Of a stretch of DNA of 64,000 nucleotides, positions 27,070 to 37,871 are shown piece by piece; the stretch's first letter is position 1, and every line of letters starts with the position of its first letter. Source of the stretch: Mesotaenium endlicherianum (lineage: Eukaryota > Streptophyta > Zygnematophyceae > Zygnematales > Mesotaeniaceae); NCBI GenBank assembly GCA_009602735.1, contig WELA01006414.1:68513-132512 (forward strand), written 5' to 3'. Both the position numbers and the translations under genes were made by a program. The notes under the pieces are model-generated. The model was not told the DNA's origin, did not search any database, and saw only the letters and a list, made by a program, of their open reading frames with translations.

Positions 27070-27077
27070 CACCAAAA
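27070..27077. repeat. 8-bp direct repeat CACCAAAA (left) flanking the inserted block
   Basis: The same octamer lies at 33234-33241. Removing the block and one copy leaves element B collinear across the site. This is consistent with an 8-bp target duplication, though the repeat is short enough to be chance. Confidence 0.55.
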
Positions 27078-27834
27078 TAGCCCCATGACTCCATCTCCGG
27101 CCATCTCCGCCCCCGTCGAAGGTGTCATTTTCTTTGCCTCCCACCGGGCTGAAGTATACACATTTAGCTGCAATTTAGCAAAGATGGGTGATTTCTCTGC
27201 CCAATGCGCAAATCGTGTCTCGGAACCAATCCGCGTCTTTATCTTGCTCCGCCCAATCTTCGCGAGTGCGCGGAGTTCGTCCCTCACAAGACGCTGCTTC
27301 ATCACCGCCTCTCAGAAGCTCTCTCCTCTATTGACTTGCCTTACAATTCCTTTAATGCTTTACTTGCTGCCACTCCACCATGTAGCACAGCCGGCACGAT
27401 TACAATTGCACGATTGCGCCTCTCATTCCACCGTGTGCGGTGTTTCGCCTTCCGACTCCTCCCCTAATGCAAATTCGCAAAGGTGTACTCTGCAAGGACT
27501 GCCTCCCGTGTATCTTTAACACTCACGTATTTACCACACGAAGGAATAATCCTTACAACCGACCGGATTCCCCTGCGCCCTGTACTTTTCGCATTGGCTT
27601 TTAATCACATCCTCCCACTCTCCATACCCACTCTCCATACTGTGACAGAGTACATTTCAACATCCGTCCATGGGTTGCCATGAAAACCGAATTAGTTCTC
27701 TGGATGAAGGTATTGTTCATAGCATACTGAGGCATACGTTTCAGTCACGGAAAAAGGTGACGCATACCACTATAACTGTGGACAGAGACGTGGCTGGGAG
27801 CCTTAGCTTGGTGTGCAGGTAGTGGAGCCGACTC

Positions 27835-29075
27835 GTGTTCTCCACGGTCACTCAAGCTGCCATAGCGTGTCACAAGCACTCCGACCCTGACATAGCATTG
27901 AAGCAGCTTCGTAGGATGCCTAACATATGCAGAACCACGATTGAGATTCAGTTACCCATCATACACATGGCCCTCTTCTTAGCTTCTCTGGCTATTGACT
28001 ACCCGCTTGTCACCGCCATACACCTAGTCCTGTCTGACTCTTTGGAAGTCCTTCACTATGCACAATGCTTCGTAGCATCCAAGACAAACCTAAAGGAGTT
28101 GTGCTTAGAGATCAAAATCAGCCTCCTGCAACCACATGCCCTTTTGCCACACTATCACGCCCCACGCATCCCTAGACACATCCGTGGTCGATGCCTCGGA
28201 TCAGTCTCTTCATGGGACGTCTACATGCGTTTGATCTTAGCCGACTCTCGTCCTTGCGGAGGTTTACTTGGGACACTTGTGGAATGAATCCAGAGCCCAA
28301 GTAGAGGTACGAGCTGCTAGTGGTGCGCTCAGCCGTAAACCTCCCTAACTTGGAGCATTTTGAGATTCGCACAAACCACCTCAAGCTGCTCTTACCGCAC
28401 CGGCTACATACGTGCAGGGCATTCAGATGCCTGGATGTGAAGAACGGCAATTTCACATGGGATGTTGTGTCGGACTCCATCAGAAGCACAACCACGCTGG
28501 AGAAGCTGCGGATACACGGACTGAAGGTATGTTCTCCTCTGCCCACCGAGTGCTTTGGGCTTATGTTCTGGAATTCACCTCACCCAGTGCGTATTATGTG
28601 AAGACATGTCTCCTCACTCTCTGTGCTCATTGCCACATCTTCATATTCTCACCATTATTGTTGCCACACTTTCACGCAGTTCTAAGATGACTCCAACAGG
28701 GATTTGGACATCATCAGCAGGATGTTGGCGCTCACGTTGCTCGACATAGGGCCTTCACTGCCGTTGTCACACTACTCTGCTGTAATCCCCCCTTATGGAG
28801 CCCTTGTGGAGGCACTTTCAGAGGGCGTAAGGGCCACCCTCCAAGAGCTGAGGATGGAGGGATCACTGTCGAGGGTTGTGGAGCCTATTCCTCGTCTGCA
28901 CACGTTGGACATCTTTCTCACCCCGAGTGTGGGACCATATATATTTGCACGCACCCCCAACCTGCGTGTGCTTAACATGCATGTTCCGCAGGGTGTGCCC
29001 TGGCCTTGCCTGGAGTTACTCTCGGGCCTCACCACACTGACATTGAATTGGTGGGGGGGTGATCCTCCTGACTGA
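27835..29075 (+). pseudogene. Leucine-rich-repeat-like protein remnant
   Basis: Plus-strand frames at 27835-28287, 28320-28601 and 28704-29075 share a leucine-spacing pattern: NLKELCLEIKISLL; LPNLEHFEIRTNHLKLLLPH; TTLEKLRIHGLKV; LQELRMEG; LHTLDIFLTPSV; NLRVLNMHVP; LTTLTLNW. This resembles the degenerate repeats of F-box/LRR-type proteins, though no F-box was recognised. The frames are not contiguous, so this is either a gene with unrecognised introns or a decayed copy. Leucine-rich repeats bind other proteins; a specific partner cannot be suggested. Confidence 0.5.
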
Positions 29076-30386
29076 GATGAGGCAATGAAACCTGTTCTCA
29101 TGTGGGATGTTGGCTGTGCACCGCTAAGCCTGCAGGTCTCACGGGTGGGCACCTGCTACGTCCTCCCACTACTTGCTGTTCTGATGGCGTTGTCACCTCT
29201 CGTCAGTGTGCTCATTTGCTGCACTTGCAACCCTGAGGGTGACGGGTTTCATTGTTATGATCAATATGCTTAGGCCACATGCAGCAGAATTATAAATGGT
29301 GATGCTAGGCAGCTATGGAGAGTTGAGGGAGGTGCCCATAGGGACCATTGACAGCTCACCTTGAATAGCCAATAAGTACTTCACATTGTCGGTGTAGGGA
29401 CCCTGCTCAAGAATAGCAGTTCACACACTTTCTGCCTCCCTGCAACGCCGGACTCTTGCTGGCAGACCGGTTCTCTTGGACGTTGTATCATTATTGTATG
29501 CTGAGTGTGTCACTACTTGACTCCACTTGAAGATTATTTCCTAGCATTCATGCCCCGCACACGAAGGGTCCATGTCTCTACTATTTGTGCTCTTGTTAAC
29601 TTTGATATGCACTTGACACCAATCAAAACCTTTGTTTTGTTACTCCACATGATGTGCTAAGTGCTTGCTGGTCCTCTCTCACTCATTCCAAGCGCTGTAT
29701 CCTCATCGACACCACCTGTGGCTTATATTTATCACGTTGTCCGCTACACGCGTATGAGAGTTGCTTCATTATGCTGTCACCTCCACGATCGTCGGTATGC
29801 GCTGACCTGCAATCTATAACTGCATTTCCTCATTTGCTATGCACGCTCATATGCACAATGTTGGTTCGTGCACGCTCTCATTCTTGCTGCTCTTCAAAGC
29901 CCTCGCAGCATTGCGTTGATCTTCTCTGCTGAAAATCCTTCGACGACATTCCCTCATGTTCACTTGTTGCCATCTTCGCACAGAGTGTGGTTATCTGTTT
30001 TATAACATTTATCATATTCAATTGCAGCACAAGAAGACTCACATTCCACATCTCCAAGCGTAGCAATACAACAATCGCTTTTCTTACATTCACTGCATCT
30101 TCTCTCACAATTTTGGTATAGAGTCCACCGCCTCTGTCTCTGGGCCTGGACCATGACCCAACGCTTAACCTACTGCTCAAACTGCTTCCTACCCCCGCAG
30201 CTGGTAGACCCACTTTTGCCATTGCCCTCTCTGCATGGGGTGCTCTGCCTGGCGCCAAATGCCACCACACTTTTATCCTACTTTAAACGCCATTCTTGGT
30301 ACTCTCTAGGATTCTTGCGCTTCCGTCTCCATCTGAGCCCTTGCAAGCCTACCAGCATGCTCACATGTTTGTGATTACAGACGTGG
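29076..30386. other. Stretch inside the block without a supported gene
   Basis: Short frames with no recognisable motif. It separates the plus-strand leucine-rich remnant from the minus-strand methyltransferase, whose C-terminal extension may reach its right edge. Confidence 0.4.
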
Positions 30387-32348
30387 CTAGCCAAGTCCTG
30401 CACCGCACGCTGGCTCAATCACAACTTGAATGTCCTCACCAGAGCCAACCATGGTAGGTTTCCTTCTCCCACCACCGGTTGCAGCCTCTCTTCCACAAAA
30501 CAGCCAACTTCCAGGGCACACGCCAACGTCTTGCAATTCCCCTTCACATGCTGCTGCTCCCCCTTTGACAAGGTCTTCAGAGCCGCCCAGTTTTGGGTAC
30601 TCAGATGTTCCAAGCGAGTGTGATCGGATTGGCCGTCTGTCGTTGACAGAGCTGCCCGTGCTTCCATGCACAGGCCGCTCCCGCCAGTGGATAGTAAGCC
30701 TGCCTTTAGAGGCTGGGCCTGACTCTGCAGTTTTGCCCAATCTGCCTTGGTTCTTGACCTGTTGAGCCACTTGGCAGCTGCCTCTTGGCACTTCCTATGG
30801 TCCTCCATACTCACGCCCTCGTGACATTCGGGAATGGCCGCCACGGCTGCCAGTCCCACCAGCGCGCTGGTGTGTATTGCCTGGTGTACGCGCCCGTTAC
30901 CCCCCTGCATCTGCCATGCGCTCCGTGGCCATGTGGTTTGCTCGTCAGCACAATGTCCTGCCTGTGATTGTAGTTCTGCACGTAGGCATCCGCAATGCGC
31001 CCTTCCAGCCAGCCAGACAAGTCAACCGGTGTGGCATTTCCGAGGTGATACAGCCGGCAGTTGCTGCTATCCATACATCCTGTCCATCCAGCGGAGAAAC
31101 CTGCAGTATCTCCACGTTTGCTACCTCCAGCATCCAAAGACGACGGCTTTGACTGCCCTCCACCACTACAAGCATGTGCCTACAGTTAACCCCCCGTGAT
31201 AGTGGGACACACGCCGTATGACTTGAAGGGGACTGCCTCGTTCAATCCTGTCACCCACACTCCTTTGTATGTCCGCCTGCCCTCCATCAGGTACTGTGCG
31301 CAGGAGCACAAGTTGGCTTTGCAGCATGTCACCTCTTCGGTCAATAATAAGTCCCTGGGGTCTTCGAACTGCATGCCCACTATGATGACTCTCTCGCGCA
31401 ACTGTGGCTGCCCAAAGGACAAGCTCTACACAGTCCAATATGCCCAATTGTAACCCAACAACTGCAATCTGTCCGCCACCTCTGCTATGTACGGGACACC
31501 CTCAACGTCTCCTCTTGCCAATATTCTTGGGATGTTCTGTTGTTCTGCAGTAGGCGCCACAGATGAACTACCAGTCCTGTGCGCCTCATCGTACACTCCT
31601 TGGCCGAAGTGCTAGCTCTGCTTGACACATCTTGACATGGAAAACTGGTCAGCACCACTTCAACCCCATCTGGTATGGCTGTGACACCCATTATATCTGC
31701 GTGCACTGGAACTTCTGGGAACTTTTCCTTCAACAACTCCCGACAGGTCGTATTCCTCTCGAATATCATCGCTATCTCGTTGCCCGCCTCCTTCAACAAC
31801 CGCTCGAATCGCCCTATCGCCAAGAAAAGTCGTGCTACTTTCAGTACTTTCTTCCTCCTACACGTGTCTGCATCTCCCGATAATCCTCGCATACTGTTTT
31901 ACCCCTTACCTCTCCCCATTTCCCCCTCGCTATTTGCAGTTGAGGCTAAAAGTCATGACGAGGAGGAATCCAGGAATCATACAGTTTCTGAGCTTCTCCA
32001 CGGTTGCGTTTCTCATGAAGTCACCCCAATTTAGCTTCACAAATTCCTTGCTCAAACGCTGTAACCGTTCAATATTGGGCAAAGCCAAGGCACTCTCCCT
32101 CAGATGGAGGTGGTATTGCCTCACCTTTTCCTCGTCCAGGTAATACACATTGTCGTCATCTCCCTCAAACCACGAGGCGAATTTCCTTCCTCCACCTCCA
32201 AGCACAGGCCGCCAAACCACTTTGAGGCGTGGGCGTTGCCATACACTCTAAAAGCCCACAAGTTTCCAAAGGTAATGGCTGGCACCCGGTCAAATGCCGC
32301 ACTCATCCTCAGGGATGGCCTGCATTGACACAAAAAGCTGTATGTCAA
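30387..32348 (-). pseudogene. Cytosine-5 DNA methyltransferase, probably decayed
   Basis: The enzyme transfers a methyl group from S-adenosylmethionine to C5 of cytosine in DNA. Conserved motifs appear in the right order on the minus strand. They are a motif I-like VARLFLAIGRFERLLKEAG with acidic FERN (about 31.80 kb); motif IV LTSFPCQDVS with the catalytic Cys (about 31.63 kb); RTGLVVHLWRLL; the target-side motif FGQPQLRERVIIVG followed by EDPRDLLL (about 31.38 kb); and motif X LGNATPVDLSGWLEGRIADAY-like (about 31.02 kb, YHLGNATPVDLSGWLEGR). The N-terminal part to 32348 is charged and not recognised. The motifs fall in more than one frame, so several interruptions or unrecognised introns exist. 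The pattern resembles the compact Dcm-like enzymes of algae and bacteria more than MET1, CMT or DRM. Activity is doubtful. Confidence 0.75.
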
Positions 32349-32939
32349 AATATGTTTTTCAAAACACGTGGCTTTTGTGTTTAAGACGGAGTCAACACCA
32401 ACACACGGTCAGGGACAACGCGTAGCATATGCCAAGCACACACTCTTTTGGACGAGGCTGAGACAATCCAGGTTCTTACACTGATGTTAGCAGCTCAACT
32501 GCAGTGACAACTACAGTGATCATACCCATGTTTACGTACCTTGTAGATCTCCTCATTTGAGGCTTGTGACCCGATTTCGGTCGCACCGATACGTCTCGCA
32601 GGGGCTCGGGTTCCATACTTGCAATGCTGCTGTGAGTTTATGACTCACCTTTTCATCTTCCCTCTTATTTGGACTTCCTCTGCTTCCGTGTAACCTCTTC
32701 ACTGTCAGTAGGTGGTAGCACTTACGACTCGCGGCAGCGTCACTAAATCGATACTCTTGTTTTCGACTTCTACCTTCCTGTCGAAGAGCGTCTCACGACG
32801 TTGAACTCGGTCCGATGACAGTTACTGTCATCGACCACAGTGACGTGCACGACCTCATCTCACTCTCTCCTCACTTTCTCCATTCCCACACCTTTTTCCT
32901 CTTTCCCCCTTAGTTTCCTTACTCACTCTTCTCTTAACT
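32349..32939. other. Stretch upstream of the methyltransferase, no gene seen
   Basis: It lies between two divergent frames and is T/C-rich near 32860-32935. It could hold promoters for either side, but no element is identifiable. Confidence 0.35.
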
Positions 32940-33140
32940 ATGTCTCTTCCTTCTCTGCTGGACGGCATCTGCGCCCGCGCGGAATCCGTCCTTGTGGACG
33001 CAGAGCGCCTTCAAAAATTAGTGCACGTTGAGCTTGGATTTGTAGTGGAAGAGAGGGAAAGAGGGAGATTCCCTCCAATCAGCGATGCTCCACGTCCGGG
33101 AAGAATTTTGCTCGACATCTCGAAAAAGACGCGCAGTTGA
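32940..33140 (+). CDS. Short hypothetical protein near the right end of the block
   Basis: A 66-residue frame beginning MSLPSLLDGICARAESVLVD, with a helical amphipathic start and a basic end. It follows a pyrimidine-rich leader. A further helical-looking stretch (LEKARWKQSRLLHVM) follows in a plus-strand frame. It may be the first exon of a gene cut by the end of the block, or chance. I do not recognise it. Confidence 0.3.
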   Translation: MSLPSLLDGICARAESVLVDAERLQKLVHVELGFVVEERERGRFPPISDAPRPGRILLDISKKTRS

Positions 33141-33241
33141 TGACGGAGTTGCAACACGAAGTGTCGTCCCTGTAACTGGAGAAAGCTAGGTGGAAGCAAT
33201 CACGTTTGCTCCATGTGATGATCGGGCCAGGGCCACCAAAA

Positions 33242-33921
33242 CAAGATACATCTTCTTCACCTGATTTGTCCTGCATAGCTTCTTAACTTGCAGGCTCGAC
33301 AGAAGACATTTACTTGTGGTCGTATCAATCTCCACCTGTTTCGCTGTCTCCATTTCACCATCACGCCCTTAGACCTTCACTTGTCCTGTGCTCCAGTGCA
33401 TTTGAGGGTTGGGCATTCCTTAGCCACGATCGGCCTAATATCACCTCATGGTGACCTAATTCTGCCTGCTCCATAACTTCCCTACTCCGATGCCCCGCTA
33501 CTCCACGTGAATAGCTTCCGTAGGTGCATCACAATTGAGTTTCTGCCCACCCGCCAAATGTGTCTGCTTGAGCTCATAATGCTTCTGCACAAGGATTCGC
33601 CACACTTTCACCAACTTCTTGTGCACATTATTTGCACTTGCGCCACTGTCGACCATACACTTTGCTTTGTTGTCATTGATTACTCCTTCCATGATAATAG
33701 GCTTATCAACATGTCGTCTTTCGCTTCTTGGCAGGCTCCTGTAAATAACCTCCTTCCGAGTTTCCTTTTTCACGCCAGTAGACAATCCAGAACAACTTAC
33801 CGGCGTCTTCTTTCTTCTTGCTGTTGGGGTTGCTTCGTCTTCATACGACAGTCTCAAGGCTGATGCCCTAGGTTGCCACAATAATAACGGGGTCCTCTCG
33901 GCTTGTAATTCTGCTCCTTGC
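33242..33921 (-). mobile_element. Element B, zinc-knuckle and protease segment
   Basis: The minus strand shows YYCGNLGH (zinc-knuckle remnant), then CMVDSGASANNVHKKLVK (aspartic protease, DSGA), then a VILGRSWLRNAQ-type segment and the KKMYLVLV linker at the border of the block. The copy is decayed. Its upstream border is the CTTGC duplication of element C. Confidence 0.85.
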
Positions 33922-34650
33922 TGAAATGAATCGAGTTACCAAAAGGCGATTAACAATTTATGAAGATTGTTTTATCAGCTAGTAATCTTTATGGTATTTT
34001 CTGTTAACTTATTAAACAGCAAAAGACAACACACTAGCAGTGGACAAAACTCGCAAGTCTAATGCAAGTAAACTTGCATCAATAATGCAATCAGTGAACT
34101 CATACGTAAGCAAGGCTAGAAGCCAATACGTATCAATGGCTTCTCGTCTTGGATTTAGATGTCTCTCAGTAAGCAGTACAAGACAGTTGGCCTCGTTTCC
34201 GAATGCCGAACTCGAGAGCAATGTCTAGCATATGTACTTGGAATGAGTTTATTGTTCAACGACAAGTGCGATGGCACCGCCTACCCGGGAGTTAACCACG
34301 TTGGTAGGACCTCGGTTAACCAAATCCACCGCCATCTCCCATCATCTCGAATCGCCATTTATCCGAAGGATGTCATCTGGCTATTCATCTCTGGCCATTC
34401 ATCTAGCATATCACACTTAGATGCATATCTAGGCAGTTCGCTGCTACCGAGCATGGAAGTCAGCTGATCATCAAAGAATGTGTCAGCAAGCTGACCTAAG
34501 TTGACTTCAGCCTGCTGCTTTCGGCTGAGTCATTAAACTGACAAGTATATATAGTCCAGGAGACTAAATGGTGACCAAAGTTCAGCACACTTAACTTAAT
34601 TAAAATATATAACACGAATATTATATCTACCAACATACTGATTTATTACA
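33922..34650 (-). repeat. Element C, 3' LTR
   Basis: TG...CA ends; same family as the A LTR but visibly more diverged. It contains the TCAGC-n-GCTGA palindrome cluster. Confidence 0.92.
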
Positions 34651-37151
34651 ATCCCTCCAACTTAAATTGTTGTCACCTCGACAACATTAAACTGTAAAAT
34701 TAAATGGTCAGGGAATTAACAGAACTAACCCCCCACCGCCTGCCTCTTGCTTCGACACTGTTGCCTAGCTATGGAGATCACTAGTGACAGTGAACTGTCA
34801 CCTCCACCCTCCGTCCACTTCCATTGTGGGGTGCTAACGAAGAGACCTCCAACAAGGCTTGACTAAAGAATGGTTTTGATGTTTAGGGGGTTGTTCCTGG
34901 GGCTCCAGGATCAAGGGACTGAGATTCTGACCTAAATCTGGACAGCCCTCTAGGTCTGTCAGCTGGCCTTCTAAAGAACCCTGTCTGCTCTGAAGTTGGA
35001 CCTTGAGGAGTACGAAGGATTGTAGCCTGCTCTTCAACTACCTGGGTGTTGATACCCACATAAACAGACATTCCTGTAGGGTGCTGAAATACATTGGCAA
35101 GAGGCACATGTCCCTGATTGAAGGGGGTGGCCAGCATACCTCTGGCTCCTCCGCGTGTAGTTCTCTTGGTACCCCTGTCCTCTGGGGATTTTTGCTAGAC
35201 CCTAACAAGACCTCAATAGGCTTGGTTATAACTCCTCCCGAGATACTGGAGGCATCTCCAAGGAATATTTTTTTATTCCCTTGAATGACAGTAAGCAGCC
35301 TTAGCCGCTTGACTAAGTCCTTATGGATAAAAGTATGTGACGCCCCTCCGTCAACAAAATGCCCTCTCCTTCTTACCTGCAATCCATAATGCAGTAGAAT
35401 AGGGGGGACTGACTTTTTGTAACTTTCGCATTGATCTCCTGACTTAGCAAACAAATGTTGGACATCAGGTGGAACATGATCATTCAGAGTGTGCCCTCTC
35501 TTGAGATCTATATTGCTGGTGGTCTGCTTTATATGTTTGTCAGGCATGCATAATTAATCCAGTTCAGCAAAATCCATAACACCTGCTACGAGGGAAGCTA
35601 GTGATGACTCACTATCTCTAGCATCCTCACAGTCAGTAGACTGGATAATCGACTGTTGCTGTCTTATAAAGGCTAGTCCTTTCTCTTGACCTTTGGAAGA
35701 TGCTTAACCGAACACTGCTCTCTGTAGTGACGCAGCTGCTGGCAGTGGTAGCAAAAAGATTTTGCCGAGGCTGGTCTCGGCTTAGTCCTACCACCACCTC
35801 TTCCATAGCCACCTCGAGAGCAACCACCTTTTCCTCTAGACTGTATAGCATTATACTCATACTCGTACTCATCACCCTGATCATCCTCAGTCTAGTCTCG
35901 TTATATTGCATTGTAGGATTCGTGGGGCTTTTTGACAATCTTAGACACCAGAGCATTACTCCGGCGCTTGTGATTGAACTGCTTGATCCCAGGCATCAGC
36001 ATCCTGGATCAAGTCAGCCAGTTTCTCATACTTCTTTTCAGCAAAATGACTAGAGACTTCGGATTTTAAGCCATACCTGAAGTATGCTATCCTATACCGC
36101 TCTGGCAAGTCTGGCTGCTTCATCATGTTCTCTTGAAACTTTTGAGCAAACTCAGCAATTGAAGTGGTCTGCTTCAGTGTCAAGGAGATCATCGCATAGA
36201 TAGCTTTTTCCTGCTAATTGATCACATCAAACTTCTCATGCAGTTTCTCGACAAACTCTACCAAAGTAGGGTCACCGAGTTGTTGAGCCTTACGCTGTCA
36301 TTTCCAATACAGCCACCAGTCTGATGCACTGCCTTTCTGTAGAGGACCAGTGTGCCTGACCTTCTCGTAATCCTGCAGTTCTGGGTAGTTCTCCAGCCAC
36401 AGCTCAACATCAGCGAGAAACTTGATCACGTAATACTTTTTGTTCCCCTCAATATCATAATCGTGGGGAGGTTTTGGCATGGGCTTACTAGGCCCTCTGC
36501 CACCACCACCAGTGGTTTGAGAACCCAATTGGTCTCTGTCCCGCAGCAGAGACATTATGATTCTTTTGTCCTCCTGTTGGGACTGGTACATGCTCGCCAT
36601 TTGCGATTGCATTTGCACAGATAAGGCTCCCAGATATACACTCTAAGGTGGGAGTCCAGCAAATGATGCAGCAGCAATGCCATCCACTCGCTAAGTAGTG
36701 TCCTCAACAGTCCCTCTCGCTCTTGCAGCAGCAATTCTTGCCGCATTCAGCCGGTCATGAAATTAACCTAGAGGAACATTGAGTTGTATAGCAGGAGGTG
36801 GGTTCAAAACATTGGTCCTTGCTGCCATAAGTTCTTCGACAGTGCGCTCGTCCGCTGGCTATCCTTCTCTCCTTTTTGCATCTTCAGCAACTTTTGCTAG
36901 TCGTTCGGATTCTGAATGTGTCCTCGTCAGCCTGATGTGCTGCGACTGCGGGAATAGCAGTTGCCTCATCTGCAGCCTCTCTAGCTGCAGTATTTGCCAC
37001 TCCTTCTGAATAGGTACGGGTTCCTGCAACATGGCTTTTAGCCTGGTTCTCAACAATCTTGTTATCTTTGTTCTCCATATCTTGGGGGTTGCTAGTTTAA
37101 GGTCTTGTCCTTACCATACAAAGAAAACTGTGATAAAAACTTCGATACCAT

Positions 37152-37871
37152 TGAAATGAATCGACTTACCGATAGGCGATTAACAATGAATGAAGATCTT
37201 TGTATGAGCGAGTAATCTTTATGGTACTTTCTGTTAACTGATTAAACAGCAAAAGACAACACACTAGCAGTGGACAAAACTCACAAGTCAAATGCAAGTA
37301 AACTTGCATCAATAATGCCATCGGTGAACTCATACATAAGCAAGGCTAGAAGCCAGTTCGTATCAATGGCTTCTTGTCTTGAATTCAGATATCTCTTAGT
37401 AAGCAGTACAAGAGAGTCGGCCTTGTTTTCGCATGCCAAACTCGAGGGCAATACCTAGCATATGTACATGGAATGACTTTACTGTTCAACGGCAAGTGCG
37501 ATGGCACCGCCTACCCGGGGGTTAACCACGTTGGTAGGACCTCGGTTAACCAAATCCACCGCCATCTCCCATCATCCCGAATCGCCATCCATCCGAAGGA
37601 TATTATCTGGCCATTCATCTAGCATATCACACTTAGATGCATATCTAGGCAATTCGCTGCTACCGAGCACGGAAGTCAATTGACTGTCAAAGAATGTGTC
37701 AGCAAGTTGACCTAAGTTGACTTCAGCCTGCTACTCTCGGCTGAGTCATTAAACTGATATTTATATAAAGTTCAGCATACTGAATGTTGACTAGAGTTCA
37801 GCAGGCTGAACTTAATTAACTATTATATACAGAAATAAATATTATATCAACCAATACACCGATTCATTACA
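37152..37871 (-). repeat. Element C, 5' LTR
   Basis: Partner of 33922-34650. A primer site close to that of element A lies immediately upstream in plus coordinates (TGGTATCGAAG in element sense). Confidence 0.92.

Larger units (their letters stand above)
27078..33233. mobile_element. 6.16-kb non-LTR insertion in element B carrying a methyltransferase
   Basis: This block interrupts element B between protease and reverse transcriptase and is flanked by the direct repeat CACCAAAA. It contains leucine-rich-repeat-like frames on the plus strand, a cytosine-5 DNA methyltransferase on the minus strand, and a short plus-strand frame near its right end. No LTR, transposase, reverse transcriptase or convincing terminal inverted repeat was found, so the class is unknown. 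An 8-bp duplication would fit hAT-like DNA transposons among others. A captured piece of host DNA is the alternative. Confidence 0.5.
33922..37871 (-). mobile_element. Element C: shortened, non-autonomous relative of element A
   Basis: Two LTRs (33922-34650, 729 bp; 37152-37871, 720 bp) are flanked by the 5-bp duplication CTTGC (33917-33921 and 37872-37876). The internal part is only 2.5 kb. It carries gag (about 35.63-37.08 kb), a protease piece (about 35.2-35.55 kb) and the end of the extra ORF (34883-35137, with GHVPLANVFQHPTGM). No reverse transcriptase, RNase H or integrase is present, and the remaining frames have several further breaks. It sits in the gag region of element B. It could only have moved with proteins from a relative such as A, if the shortening came before insertion. 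Confidence 0.92.

Noticed and set aside
27078-33233. Terminal inverted repeats of the methyltransferase block
   Set aside because: A weak match (TAGCCCCATGA against TGGCCCGATCA, 8 of 11) exists but does not sit next to the CACCAAAA repeat on the right side, so no TIR is claimed.
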